Source: VRUE01 sp963720805 | GTDB lineage: Bacteria; Actinomycetota; Thermoleophilia; Solirubrobacterales; 70-9 | Direction: 5' to 3' | DNA: 64,000 nt | NCBI GenBank assembly: GCA_963720805.1 | Contig: CAVRGT010000009.1 | Coordinates: forward strand, 1 to 64,000 | Shown here: positions 33,875 to 42,585 of the stretch, piece after piece | Position numbering within the stretch: the first letter of the stretch is position 1 | Layout of the letters: each line of letters opens with the position of its first letter | The notes under the pieces: model-generated | What the model was told of the DNA's origin: nothing | Databases searched by the model: none | What the model saw: the letters and a program-made list of their open reading frames with translations, nothing else | Translations under genes and position numbers: made by a program

Positions 33875-35416
33875 CTAGTAGGCCTTGCCGAACACGGCTT
33901 CGACGACCGCGGGCTTGCCGGTGAGGACGCAGGCACTGTCGGGCGCGAGTTGCTGGTCGAAGGGAATGCACCGAACCGAAACCTTAAGCTCTTCGAGGAT
34001 CGAGGCCGACTCAGCCGCTTTGCTCCAGGGAGCCCGGACGAAGCCACTCGCCGCGACGTCCTCCCCCTCGCCGGAGAACCACTCGCGGAACTCGTCCAGA
34101 CTCTTGATCTCCCGCGCCGTCCTCGTGGTCAATCGCTCCGCCGCCAGCTCAAAGTAACCGGCCTGAATCTGCTCAAGCACCGGCCCGATCCAGGCGCCGA
34201 TCTCTCCCCGCGGCACGCTCTCCGTGCCGAGATCCGAATCGTCGCGGCGCCGCACCGCGACGACCCCCTGATCGAGGTCGCGGGGGCCGATTTCGATGAT
34301 CAGGGGGACGCCCTTCCGGGCCCACTCCCAGCGCTTCGCCTGCCCCTCGCGGTCGCGGAAGTCGGCCAGCGTTCGCACTGCCTTGCCCTGGAACGTCTGC
34401 TCGCGGAGTTCGACCGCTACGGCCTCGACCTCGGCGCGGACGGCATCGTCGTCCTTGCCCCTCAGCACCGGGATCACGACCACCTGCTGCGGTGCCACCG
34501 TCGGCGGCAGGCGCAGGCCGACGTCGTCGCTGTGGGACATGATCAGGGCACCGAGCAAACGTGTCGAGACGCCCCAGGAAGAGGTGTGGACCAGCCGCCG
34601 CTCGCCGTCGCTGTCGAGGAAGTCGATCTCGGCCGCCTTGGCAAAGCTCTGCCCCAGGTAATGCGAGGTGCCGGCCTGCAATGCCTTGCCGTCCTGCATC
34701 ATCGCCTCGATCGAGAGGCTCATCACGGCGCCGGGGAAGCGCTCTTCCTCGGGCTTCTCGCCGGTCAGGACGGGCATCGCCAGGAACGACTCGGCGAAGC
34801 GGCGGTAGACCTCGAGCATGTCCTCGGTCTCGCGCCGGGCCTCCTCCTCGGAGGCATGCGCCGTGTGGCCCTCCTGCCAGAGGAACTCGGTCGTCCGCAG
34901 CAGGACTCGCGGCCGCATCTCCCAGCGCACCACGTTGGCCCACTGGTTGACCATCAGCGGCAGATCGCGGTATGAGTTGATCCACTTGGCGAAGGACTTG
35001 CCGATGATCGTCTCCGAGGTCGGGCGGACGATCAGCGGCTCGGCCAGCTTCCCGCCAGGACGTAGCTTGCCGGGGTCGCCAGGGTCTTCTTCGAGCCTGT
35101 GATGAGTAACCACGGCCATCTCCTTGGCGAAGCCCTCGACGTGCTCCGCCTCGGCCTCGAAGTAGCTGAGCGGGATGAAGAGCGGGAAGTACGCGTTCTG
35201 GGCGCCGCTCGCCTTGATTTCGCGGTCCAGCTCGGCCTGCATCAACTCCCAGATCGCGTAGCCCCAGGGCCTGATCACCATCGAGCCGCGGACGTGGGCG
35301 AGTTCGGCGACCTCGGCCTCGCGCACGACGCTTTGAAACCAGGCCGGGAAGTCCTCCTGGCGAGAGGGCGAGATTCCCTTGTTTGTCTTCTTGGCGGACA
35401 CAGGCGGAAGGGGCAC
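33875..35416 (-). CDS. proS: Prolyl-tRNA synthetase, archaeal/eukaryote-like type
   Basis: Charges tRNA-Pro. The 513-residue protein lacks the bacterial editing insertion and has the short ProS layout. Class II motifs are visible: motif 1 around HVRGSMVIRPWGYAIWELMQ, RPTSETIIGKSFAKWINSY, motif 2 NVVRWEMRPRVLLRTTEFLW and motif 3 near SSWGVSTRLLGALIMSHSDD. The anticodon-binding domain spans about 300-410, and a C-terminal domain ends in VEAVFGKAY. In the same order as ispG and rseP but now separated from ispG by the large TPR/MBL gene. Confidence 0.95.
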   Translation of the reverse strand: MPLPPVSAKKTNKGISPSRQEDFPAWFQSVVREAEVAELAHVRGSMVIRPWGYAIWELMQAELDREIKASGAQNAYFPLFIPLSYFEAEAEHVEGFAKEMAVVTHHRLEEDPGDPGKLRPGGKLAEPLIVRPTSETIIGKSFAKWINSYRDLPLMVNQWANVVRWEMRPRVLLRTTEFLWQEGHTAHASEEEARRETEDMLEVYRRFAESFLAMPVLTGEKPEEERFPGAVMSLSIEAMMQDGKALQAGTSHYLGQSFAKAAEIDFLDSDGERRLVHTSSWGVSTRLLGALIMSHSDDVGLRLPPTVAPQQVVVIPVLRGKDDDAVRAEVEAVAVELREQTFQGKAVRTLADFRDREGQAKRWEWARKGVPLIIEIGPRDLDQGVVAVRRRDDSDLGTESVPRGEIGAWIGPVLEQIQAGYFELAAERLTTRTAREIKSLDEFREWFSGEGEDVAASGFVRAPWSKAAESASILEELKVSVRCIPFDQQLAPDSACVLTGKPAVVEAVFGKAY

Positions 35417-35472
35417 ACCCGCCCCGTCGGGCGACGAAACCTACCTAGTGCGCCCCGAGAACCTATCGGCGC

Positions 35473-38400
35473 TCAGCGACCGAAGATGTCGAAGCGCTCC
35501 AAGCGCTCGAGGAACGCAGGCTCGTCCTGGCGCGCGGGGTCGTGCTCGAGGCAGTTGTAGAAGACCCCCTCGTTCTCCCCCTTGACGCAGACCTCGTAGA
35601 CGTCGTGAGCCGGGTGATAGCGCTCCTGAGAGGAGCGGTCGCTGTCGAGGTTGCAAGTTGTGCAGAGCACCTCGACCCGGGGCTGCCCGTCGCCGTCTCT
35701 GGCCACGCACGCGTGCAGCCCGATGTCGGCGGTGAGTGCGTAAGGGAAGCCGCTTTTTCCCGCGTCGCGATAGTCGAGCCCATCGTTCTCCTTGCGACAG
35801 CCGCGCACGTCGAAGACGTGCTGGTTGAGCCGGGTCGCCACCTTGCCGCGCATCGTCCCCAGCTCCTCGCTCAGCTCCCCGACGACGAAGAGTCCCTGCG
35901 GCGCGGAGGCGCCGCCCGCCTTCTGGCGTTTTTCCCACTCCCTGGCCCAGCGCAGGATCCCACGCAGGTAGTTGTGCTCGGGTGGCGGCAGCCAGGGCGC
36001 CTTGAGGGCGCCGACGAGGGGCGCGTTTCCGACCTTCACCGTTTTCAGCGGGATACCGCGATCGTCCTTGGGAACGTGCGAACGCAGCCAGTGCGCGTAC
36101 TGGATCTGTCCGCGCAGGCGATCGTCGGCGCTCTCCAGCTTCCTCTGCAGGGCCACAACCCGCCTCGCATCGGCCCGATCCGGGGCCTCTTCGTCGCAGG
36201 CGTCCATCTGGCGAAGTTCCGTCAACGGAACCGAACCGAGATGGGCGACGAGGACGTCTGCCGCGAGGGCGGCGCCCCAGGTCTCCGTCCACCGCCCGTA
36301 GCGCTCCTCTTCCTCGCCAGGCGGCGGTGGTGGCGTGTCGCTGGTGATCGCGACGCTCGGCCCACGGGGCCCGGCGCGGAAGCAGAGGCCGTGGGACGGC
36401 TTCTGGCTCAGATCGCGGTGCCCGCCGCGACTCTCATCCTCGGCGCCGGCGGCTGAGGACATCGCGACGATCTCGAAGTCCTTGGGGAAGCGCTCGCCGA
36501 AGTCCTCCAAGTCGAGGATTCCCGTGCGTCGATCGGCTTTCGACTCGAACGGTATGAACCTGAAGCTGCTCTTGTCCCCATTGAGCTGGGTCACATTGGC
36601 GTAACGCAAGTCAACCGATGCGCTGGTGAGGACCCTGAGCTTGTCCCGATCGGGAATCTCCTCCTGCTTCGTTCCCTTCTGTTTGGAGAGGATCTCCGAA
36701 CGGACGTGCAGCAGTGAGAGAAGTGGGTCGAGGCCACCCAGGTGGTCGACGTGGTCGTGAGTGATCACGATCATGTCGATGTCGCCGAGCGAGTAGCCGC
36801 TTCGGTATAGGTTCTCGACGAAGTCAACGCCCGGGTCGACCACCACGCCGTAGGGCTCGAGGCTTTCCTCGCCGGAGTGCAGGCGAAGGAAGTAGCCGCC
36901 GCCGAGGGCGCGGAACGCCGAGGGTCTCGGCAGCAGGGGGAAAGGTGAGCTGTAGCGACGCATGCAGATGAACTCGATCTCGGCCGATTCGTGATCGAGG
37001 GGCTTTCCGTCCGCACGCTTCTCCTTCATCAGGAAACGGTGCGTTTGGGACTTGCGCACGTTGATGCTGTCGGTGCTCATGAAGAGGTCGAGCATCAGGT
37101 CGCGGGCGAGCAGCGCGCCGCTCTCCTCGGCGTCCTCGCCCGTTCGGCCATCGGCGAATCGCCCTTTGCGCAACCTCAGCATCAAGTACTCGGCGACCCG
37201 CGCGAGCCGTTCGAAGTCGTCGCCGCCGCGGGGCCACTGATCGAGGATCTGCTCGACGTCCTCGAACCGGAGGCACTCCTCGAAGGCCGGGGAGAGCGGT
37301 CCCTCCCACCACTTGTTGAAGCGGAAGCGCGCCTTGAGCAGATCGGCCCCGACCAGGGTGCTGTACGGATCGGATTCCCCCGCCTTGCGAAGACAGGCAA
37401 TGCCCAGGGTCCGCCTCACCCGCTTCCTCGCGATGTAGTGGTCGCGGTCGTCGACCTCCTCCTCGCGGTCGTCCCCTCCTCCCCCCTCTCCTGTCTCTGT
37501 CGCCTCCATCCTCTTTCTCTCGCGGCGTTTGGCTTCTTTCATCTCTTCCGAGTCGTAACCGAGGTTGAGTACGAAGAGCAGGTGCCCCAGGCGCAGCAGG
37601 ATCTCCGCCGCGAGGGCCCCGAGACGGCCGACGATCGAAACTCGGTCGAGCTGGTCCACGACCGGTCGTAGTCGCTCCGATATCTCGGATTTGCGCAGCT
37701 CCGGCTCGAAGCGGACGCTCTCCAGCCACTTGATCGCGTCGGCGATGTCCTCGGTGTTGATCGCGGTGTTCGTTTCACTCGAGTGCAGCTCGAGGAACGC
37801 ACGCCATGCCCGCAGGTGCCAGGAGAGCGCCTCCTTGTGGCGACCCATCTCATAGCAGGCCTTGCCGTGACTGATCTGAAGCTCGACGTTCCAGCGTGAG
37901 TTGGCGAGAACGTCCGTCGCCTTGCCTTCGTTGCGCAACAGGCCAAGGCGGTGACTGGCGGCCTTGAAGTGCTGCAGGGCTGGCTTGTGGGCGTGCTCTG
38001 CTCGGTAAAGCTCACCGATGTGGTGGTGTGCCTCGGCGTCCAGACCGGCCAGGAACTCGAGCGCCCCGTCGATCTGCACCGGCGCCGACCGTACACGCCG
38101 TTCCGCGTCCCGAATCAGCTGGTGAAGCTTGTGGTAGTCGTTGTACGCCTCGACAGCTCCGTTGGGCTTGAGCGCGTGGGCATATGCCCGCCGGTGCAGT
38201 GAGAGTAGCCCCACCTGAGTGGCGATCCACATGCAGCGCGTGGGCACAAGATTCTCCCAGGCGCCCCGCACGTCCTCGATCACGGCCTCGCGCTCGTCCT
38301 CGCTTTTGGCGAAGAGCCAAGGCGCCGTGCGGCTGATGCAGTAGGCAAAGGTCGAGAGGGCCGCGCTCCTTTCCAGCTCGAGGTTGAGCCAGAGCCGTGC

Positions 38401-39333
38401 GTCTTTGCCGGCAACCTCAGCGTGCTCACCAAGGCACATCGAGCGCCACGCCTCCACCGCGTGCATGCTGAGGTGGGCCTCGGCATGCACGCGCAGGACG
38501 AAGATCGGCAGTGATTTGTCGCCGTTGGTGAGGTCGTCTCCGATGATCTTCTGCAGGAAGTCGGGGCTGTGCCTCCAGGTCGGGTCGTCCGGATTGAGCA
38601 GCCGTAACGCAGATCCGTCCCTGGGGCCGATCTCGCGAAAGGCTTTTTCGAATCGATCCTGGTAGCGCTCCAGGCGACGGTTGAGCCGTTCCTTTTTCAC
38701 ACGCGAGTCCCTCGCCTCGGAGGCGCCGTCACGGGGCGTGACCAAGCTGCGGGCGAGATCGCACTGGTTCCGCATATCTACGCCCTTCTTGCTTCGGGCG
38801 GGAGGATTGGAGGATCGATCCGGTTCGCCCTCTCCGTCGAACAGCGTCAGCGCCTGGATCGCCTCACCGTAGAAGCGAGGTATGCGGTTCCATTCCTCTT
38901 CGCTCACCCAGGGATGGGAGCGGCTCGTGTCCACGCTCTTGCCGCCCGGGCCGATCGCGAAGCGCTTCACGTCAGTCAGCGGGAGCGATTCGGGAAGGGG
39001 CTCGCGGGCCGGCCATGACTCCGGCTTGGCCTTGCCGTTCTTGCTCGGCGCCATGTTCGGACGGTCCCACGGCTTCGAGGCGTAGCGGAACCAACCGAGT
39101 CTGTGGTTGTAACAGCGCGCCGACTCCACGAGGGCGGCCAGCGCCAGCGAACCAAGGCCCTCTTCTCCGGGCTCCGATTCACCGTCCTGGCGGCGCAGCG
39201 CTTCCTCGCGCATCTGGCCACCGAGCCGGTCCAGATGTTTCTCTGCCACGCCGTAGGCACCGAGCAGGTGGTACAGCTCGCACTGAAGGTATTCGCTCAG
39301 CTGTCGCTGAATGGTGTCGCCCGCTGTTCGCAT
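35473..39333 (-). CDS. 1286-residue TPR-like / metallo-beta-lactamase fold protein
   Basis: A single intact frame, the longest gene here. Residues 1-400 are helical and of unknown type. About 425-530 holds TPR-like repeats (AEAHHHIGELYRAEHAHKPA, HGKACYEMGRHKEALSWHLR). A charged Glu/Lys/Gly spacer lies at about 600-635. An MBL-fold domain begins near 815: VVVDPGVDF, then VITHDHVDHLGG with His859, His861, Asp863 and His864. Asp999 in AITSDT and a His in VAHLGS (near 1030) are likely further ligands. The last 250 residues are unassigned, with a CTTC pair near the end. It splits ispG from proS, has an AT-rich upstream region unlike its neighbours and no homologous partner beside it. I infer an acquired, possibly nucleic-acid-targeting or defence-type hydrolase; I do not recognise the family. 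Confidence 0.8.
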   Translation of the reverse strand: MRTAGDTIQRQLSEYLQCELYHLLGAYGVAEKHLDRLGGQMREEALRRQDGESEPGEEGLGSLALAALVESARCYNHRLGWFRYASKPWDRPNMAPSKNGKAKPESWPAREPLPESLPLTDVKRFAIGPGGKSVDTSRSHPWVSEEEWNRIPRFYGEAIQALTLFDGEGEPDRSSNPPARSKKGVDMRNQCDLARSLVTPRDGASEARDSRVKKERLNRRLERYQDRFEKAFREIGPRDGSALRLLNPDDPTWRHSPDFLQKIIGDDLTNGDKSLPIFVLRVHAEAHLSMHAVEAWRSMCLGEHAEVAGKDARLWLNLELERSAALSTFAYCISRTAPWLFAKSEDEREAVIEDVRGAWENLVPTRCMWIATQVGLLSLHRRAYAHALKPNGAVEAYNDYHKLHQLIRDAERRVRSAPVQIDGALEFLAGLDAEAHHHIGELYRAEHAHKPALQHFKAASHRLGLLRNEGKATDVLANSRWNVELQISHGKACYEMGRHKEALSWHLRAWRAFLELHSSETNTAINTEDIADAIKWLESVRFEPELRKSEISERLRPVVDQLDRVSIVGRLGALAAEILLRLGHLLFVLNLGYDSEEMKEAKRRERKRMEATETGEGGGGDDREEEVDDRDHYIARKRVRRTLGIACLRKAGESDPYSTLVGADLLKARFRFNKWWEGPLSPAFEECLRFEDVEQILDQWPRGGDDFERLARVAEYLMLRLRKGRFADGRTGEDAEESGALLARDLMLDLFMSTDSINVRKSQTHRFLMKEKRADGKPLDHESAEIEFICMRRYSSPFPLLPRPSAFRALGGGYFLRLHSGEESLEPYGVVVDPGVDFVENLYRSGYSLGDIDMIVITHDHVDHLGGLDPLLSLLHVRSEILSKQKGTKQEEIPDRDKLRVLTSASVDLRYANVTQLNGDKSSFRFIPFESKADRRTGILDLEDFGERFPKDFEIVAMSSAAGAEDESRGGHRDLSQKPSHGLCFRAGPRGPSVAITSDTPPPPPGEEEERYGRWTETWGAALAADVLVAHLGSVPLTELRQMDACDEEAPDRADARRVVALQRKLESADDRLRGQIQYAHWLRSHVPKDDRGIPLKTVKVGNAPLVGALKAPWLPPPEHNYLRGILRWAREWEKRQKAGGASAPQGLFVVGELSEELGTMRGKVATRLNQHVFDVRGCRKENDGLDYRDAGKSGFPYALTADIGLHACVARDGDGQPRVEVLCTTCNLDSDRSSQERYHPAHDVYEVCVKGENEGVFYNCLEHDPARQDEPAFLERLERFDIFGR

Positions 39334-39441
39334 ATCGACTCAGATCAGCTAACGGCGAGCTCGACACGGTTTTTTTACATTGGTACCTGATGGTACAAAT
39401 GATGCACTTCTCTAAAGTGTTTTCCAACCAGCGGATTGCAG
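39334..39441 (-). promoter_or_regulatory. AT-rich upstream region with a GGTAC palindrome
   Basis: This 108-bp gap before the TPR/MBL gene is much richer in A/T than its surroundings, with a run of seven T at 39370-39377. It contains the inverted repeat gtacc-tgat-ggtac (39383-39396), also readable as two direct tggtac copies, which could be an operator. I see no convincing -10/-35 pair. Confidence 0.4.
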
Positions 39442-40695
39442 TCAGGCGCGGGTGAAGCGCCGCCCAGCAGTGGGCGAGGCCTCCTCGTCGAGCAGGACCT
39501 TGTCGGACTCGCCCTTTTCGGCCGCTTCGTGCTCCATCCGCGCGATCTTCTCCGGGGTCAGGTCGCCGGCGTTCTCGGCCTCGATCTTGGCCAGCCAGGC
39601 AGCGCCCTCGCGCGACTCGTCCTCGTCGAACTCGACCGTGCCGCGATCGAGCGACTTGTCGATCTCTTCGAAGAGGGTGTCGACGAGCTTCTCCTGGGGA
39701 ACCTTGCGCAGCGGCTTGCCGTGGGCGTAGATCAGGCCCTCGTTCTTGGCGCCGGCAATGCCGAAGTCGGCGTGCGAGGCCTCGCCGATCCCGTTCACCG
39801 CGCAGCCGAGCACGGCGACCTCGATCGGCTCGGCGTAGCTTTCCAGCCGCCGCTCGATTTCGGCCACCACCGAGTCCATGTCGAACTGCAGGCGACCGCA
39901 GGTCGGGCAGGCGATCAGGACCGGGCCGCGCTCGCGCAGCTGCAATGCCTTGAGGATCTCCCAGGCGACCTTGACCTCCTCCTCGGCGTGGAAGGTCGAG
40001 AGGCTGATCCGGATCGTGTCGCCGATCCCGTCTGCGAGCAGAGTGCCGAGGCCGACCGAGGACTTGAGCGAGCCCGACCACTTGGTGCCGGCCTCGGTGA
40101 TGCCGAGGTGCAGCGGGTAGGGGATCTTCTCCGAGAGCAGGCGGTTGGCGGCGATCGTGTTGGGCACGTTGGTCGACTTGATCGAGACCTTGAAGTTCTC
40201 GAACTCGAGGCCCTCCATCAACTCGACGAACTCGACCGCGGCTGCCACCAGCGCCTCGACCGGGCTCTCGCGCTCGAGCGCGTGCAGGTGCTTGGGCAGC
40301 GAGCCCGAGTTGACCCCGATTCGCATCGGCACGTTTGCCGCCGTCGCCCGCTGCGCCACCTCGGCGACCTTGTCGCGGCCGCCGATGTTGCCCGGGTTGA
40401 GCCGGATGCAGTGGGCGCCCGCGTCGATCGCCTTGAGCGCCAGCGTGTGATTGAAGTGGATGTCGGCGATCACCGGGATCGGCGAGTCCTTGACGATCGT
40501 CTTCAACGCCTCGACGTCCTCGTCGCGTGGCACCGCCACGCGCACGATGTCGGCGCCCGCCTCGGCGACCTTGTGGATCTGCTCCATCGTCGCCGCCAGG
40601 TTCGCGGTCTCGGTCTTGGTCATCGTCTGCACGGCGACCGGCGCACCACCGCCGATCGGTACGCCGCCGACGAATATCTGCCGCTTGGAAGCCAT
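39442..40695 (-). CDS. ispG: 4-hydroxy-3-methylbut-2-enyl diphosphate synthase IspG
   Basis: The 4Fe-4S enzyme of the sixth MEP-pathway step, making HMBPP for isoprenoids. At 417 residues it has the TIM-barrel N-terminus (FVGGVPIGGGAPVAVQTMTK, PVIADIHFNHTLALKAIDAG) and the cluster cysteines in LIACPTCGR and VLGCAVNGIGE. The closing Glu of the cluster follows in NGIGE. A Glu-rich C-terminal tail (about 60 residues) ends RRFTRA. Read toward the TPR/MBL gene; rseP and dxr lie in the same block, 2 kb upstream. Confidence 0.95.
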   Translation of the reverse strand: MASKRQIFVGGVPIGGGAPVAVQTMTKTETANLAATMEQIHKVAEAGADIVRVAVPRDEDVEALKTIVKDSPIPVIADIHFNHTLALKAIDAGAHCIRLNPGNIGGRDKVAEVAQRATAANVPMRIGVNSGSLPKHLHALERESPVEALVAAAVEFVELMEGLEFENFKVSIKSTNVPNTIAANRLLSEKIPYPLHLGITEAGTKWSGSLKSSVGLGTLLADGIGDTIRISLSTFHAEEEVKVAWEILKALQLRERGPVLIACPTCGRLQFDMDSVVAEIERRLESYAEPIEVAVLGCAVNGIGEASHADFGIAGAKNEGLIYAHGKPLRKVPQEKLVDTLFEEIDKSLDRGTVEFDEDESREGAAWLAKIEAENAGDLTPEKIARMEHEAAEKGESDKVLLDEEASPTAGRRFTRA

Positions 40696-40769
40696 AAGCA
40701 GAGCCTAGCGATGGGGCTTGGCCGAGCGGCTGGAACCCCCAGCCACGGCAAGGCCGTGTGCCGATGCCG

Positions 40770-40776
40770 TATACAT
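40770..40776 (+). promoter_or_regulatory. Possible -10 element for the secreted Ig-like protein
   Basis: TATACAT ends seven bases before the ATG at 40783, a spacing typical of leaderless transcripts. No good -35 is visible; two small GC hairpins (ggctgg/ccagcc and cacggc/gccgtg) lie just upstream. Confidence 0.35.
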
Positions 40777-40782
40777 ATAGGA

Positions 40783-42561
40783 ATGCTCGGGATCTTTGGA
40801 GGAAAAGGCCGCCTGCGAGCCTCTCCCTGGGGCCGCCGGCTCGGTGGCGCCCTGCTCCCTTGCCTTGCCCTGATGATCCAGGCTTCGCTCGCTCAGGCGA
40901 CTTTCCACGAGGTGCTGATCAGCGAGCTCTACCCGGGTTCCGCCGCGGCGCCGCAGTCGAGCTTCCTCGAGCTGCAGATGTACACCCCCGAACAGAACCT
41001 CGTCGGCGGCCACACGATCACCCTCTACAAAGCCGACGGCGGCTCAATCGGCACCTTCGCATTCCCCGTCGATCTGCCCGGCAAAGGGGCAGATCAGCAG
41101 ACGATGCTGGTCGGCGACAGTGGCGTCGCGGAAGCCTTCGGAGTCACTCCCGACCTCGTCGATGCCGGATTCAACATCCCGGCCGCCGGCGGCGCTGCCT
41201 GCTGGGACGGGCTCGACTGCGTCGCCTGGGGCGACTACAGCGGCGTGACCGCGCCCGCGAGTGGGATTCCGGTCGACGCTGGCGGCATTCCGGACGGCAA
41301 GGCGATCGAGCGACGCATCTCCGGCGGCGCCTGCAGCAACCGGCTCGAGCCCGCCGATGACACCAACGACAGCGACAGCGACTTCTTCGACGGCACTCCC
41401 AGCCCGGTGAGCTACTCGACCGTGCCGTCGGCCGTGATCTGCACGCCGCCGCTGCCAACGCCGACGGTGACGATCGACAGCAAGCCGGCGAGCGCCACCA
41501 AGTCGACCGAAGCCAAATTCGGCTTCCACTCGAGCTCTGCGGCGACCGGCTTCGAATGCCGGCTGGACCAGGGCTCCTACGCAGACTGCACCGCCGGCGC
41601 CGAAATCACCTACCCCGGGCCACTGGCCGAGGGCGCCCACAGTTTCCGGGTCCGAGCTTCGAACGCAAACGGGGTCGGCGCCCCCGCCGGCTACGGTTGG
41701 ATGGTCGACCTCACTCCCCCGAACGCGAAAATCAGCAGCCACCCGGTCGATCCCAGCCCGGGCAACTCGTCCTCGTTCAGGTACGGCTCCAGCGACGGTG
41801 GCTCGAAATACGAATGCCGCTTGAGCCCGCTGGAAGCGTCATTCGCGCCCTGCGACGCCCAGCCCAAGGTCTACACGGGCCTCGCCGACGGCAGCTACGA
41901 ATTCGAAGTGCGAGCGATCGACAACGCCGGCAACGTCCAGAGCACGCCAACCGCGTTCGGCTGGACCGTCGACAACTCCCTGCTCGACGAAACGCCGCCG
42001 GAGACAGCGATCGTCTCCAAGCCGGGGGATCCGAGCACGAGCCCGGTCGCCACCTTCACCTACAGCTCCAACGAGGCGGGCTCGACCTTCCAGTGCAAGC
42101 TCGACGCCGGCAGCTTCAGCGGCTGCCCCGCCGACGGCATCACCTACAGCGGCCTCTCCGAAGGTCCACACAGCTTCCAGGTGCGGGCTGTCGACGCCAG
42201 CCACAACACCGACCCGACGCCGGCCGAGTACAGCTTCACCATCGTCGCCGCAGGCGCGGCGCCGGTAGGCAGCACGGGTCCTCGGCCCGGGAGAAAATCC
42301 CGCGGCGGTGCGCCGAACACGAAGATCGCCAAGCGGGTGACGCGGACCCACGATCGCACCCCGAGCTTCCGCTTCAGCTCAAACATGGCGGGCGTGCATT
42401 TCCAGTGCAAGCTCGACCGCGGACCGTTCCGCACCTGCCGCTCGCCCTTGACGACGAAGAAGCTCAGCTACGGCAAGCACCTGCTCCAAATCCGTGCGCT
42501 GGCGGGACAGCACCGCGACCCGACACCGGCAAAGCTCAAGTTCACAGTGGTGAAGGGGTAG
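40783..42561 (+). CDS. Secreted protein with lamin-tail-like domain and Ig-like repeats
   Basis: A 592-residue exported protein. The signal peptide covers about 1-41 (RRLGGALLPCLALMIQASLA core). Residues about 44-215 resemble a lamin-tail domain (FHEVLISELYPGSA, SSFLELQMYTPEQ). Four repeats of about 80-90 residues follow, each built on a pattern like FECRLD-GSYADC and EGAHSFRVRASNANG, with two cysteines per repeat that could form a disulfide. The last repeat is basic (THDRTPSFRFSSN to HRDPTPAKLKFTVVKG), maybe for wall binding. Probably a cell-surface or matrix protein; function unknown. It is the only plus-strand gene in a long minus block. Confidence 0.75.
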   Translation: MLGIFGGKGRLRASPWGRRLGGALLPCLALMIQASLAQATFHEVLISELYPGSAAAPQSSFLELQMYTPEQNLVGGHTITLYKADGGSIGTFAFPVDLPGKGADQQTMLVGDSGVAEAFGVTPDLVDAGFNIPAAGGAACWDGLDCVAWGDYSGVTAPASGIPVDAGGIPDGKAIERRISGGACSNRLEPADDTNDSDSDFFDGTPSPVSYSTVPSAVICTPPLPTPTVTIDSKPASATKSTEAKFGFHSSSAATGFECRLDQGSYADCTAGAEITYPGPLAEGAHSFRVRASNANGVGAPAGYGWMVDLTPPNAKISSHPVDPSPGNSSSFRYGSSDGGSKYECRLSPLEASFAPCDAQPKVYTGLADGSYEFEVRAIDNAGNVQSTPTAFGWTVDNSLLDETPPETAIVSKPGDPSTSPVATFTYSSNEAGSTFQCKLDAGSFSGCPADGITYSGLSEGPHSFQVRAVDASHNTDPTPAEYSFTIVAAGAAPVGSTGPRPGRKSRGGAPNTKIAKRVTRTHDRTPSFRFSSNMAGVHFQCKLDRGPFRTCRSPLTTKKLSYGKHLLQIRALAGQHRDPTPAKLKFTVVKG

Positions 42562-42585
42562 ACAGGTGGAGCACCAGGTTCCGCC

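Noticed and set aside
39436..40782. Open plus-strand frame leading into the secreted protein
   Set aside because: Antisense to ispG; the signal peptide fixes the secreted protein's start at ATG 40783.
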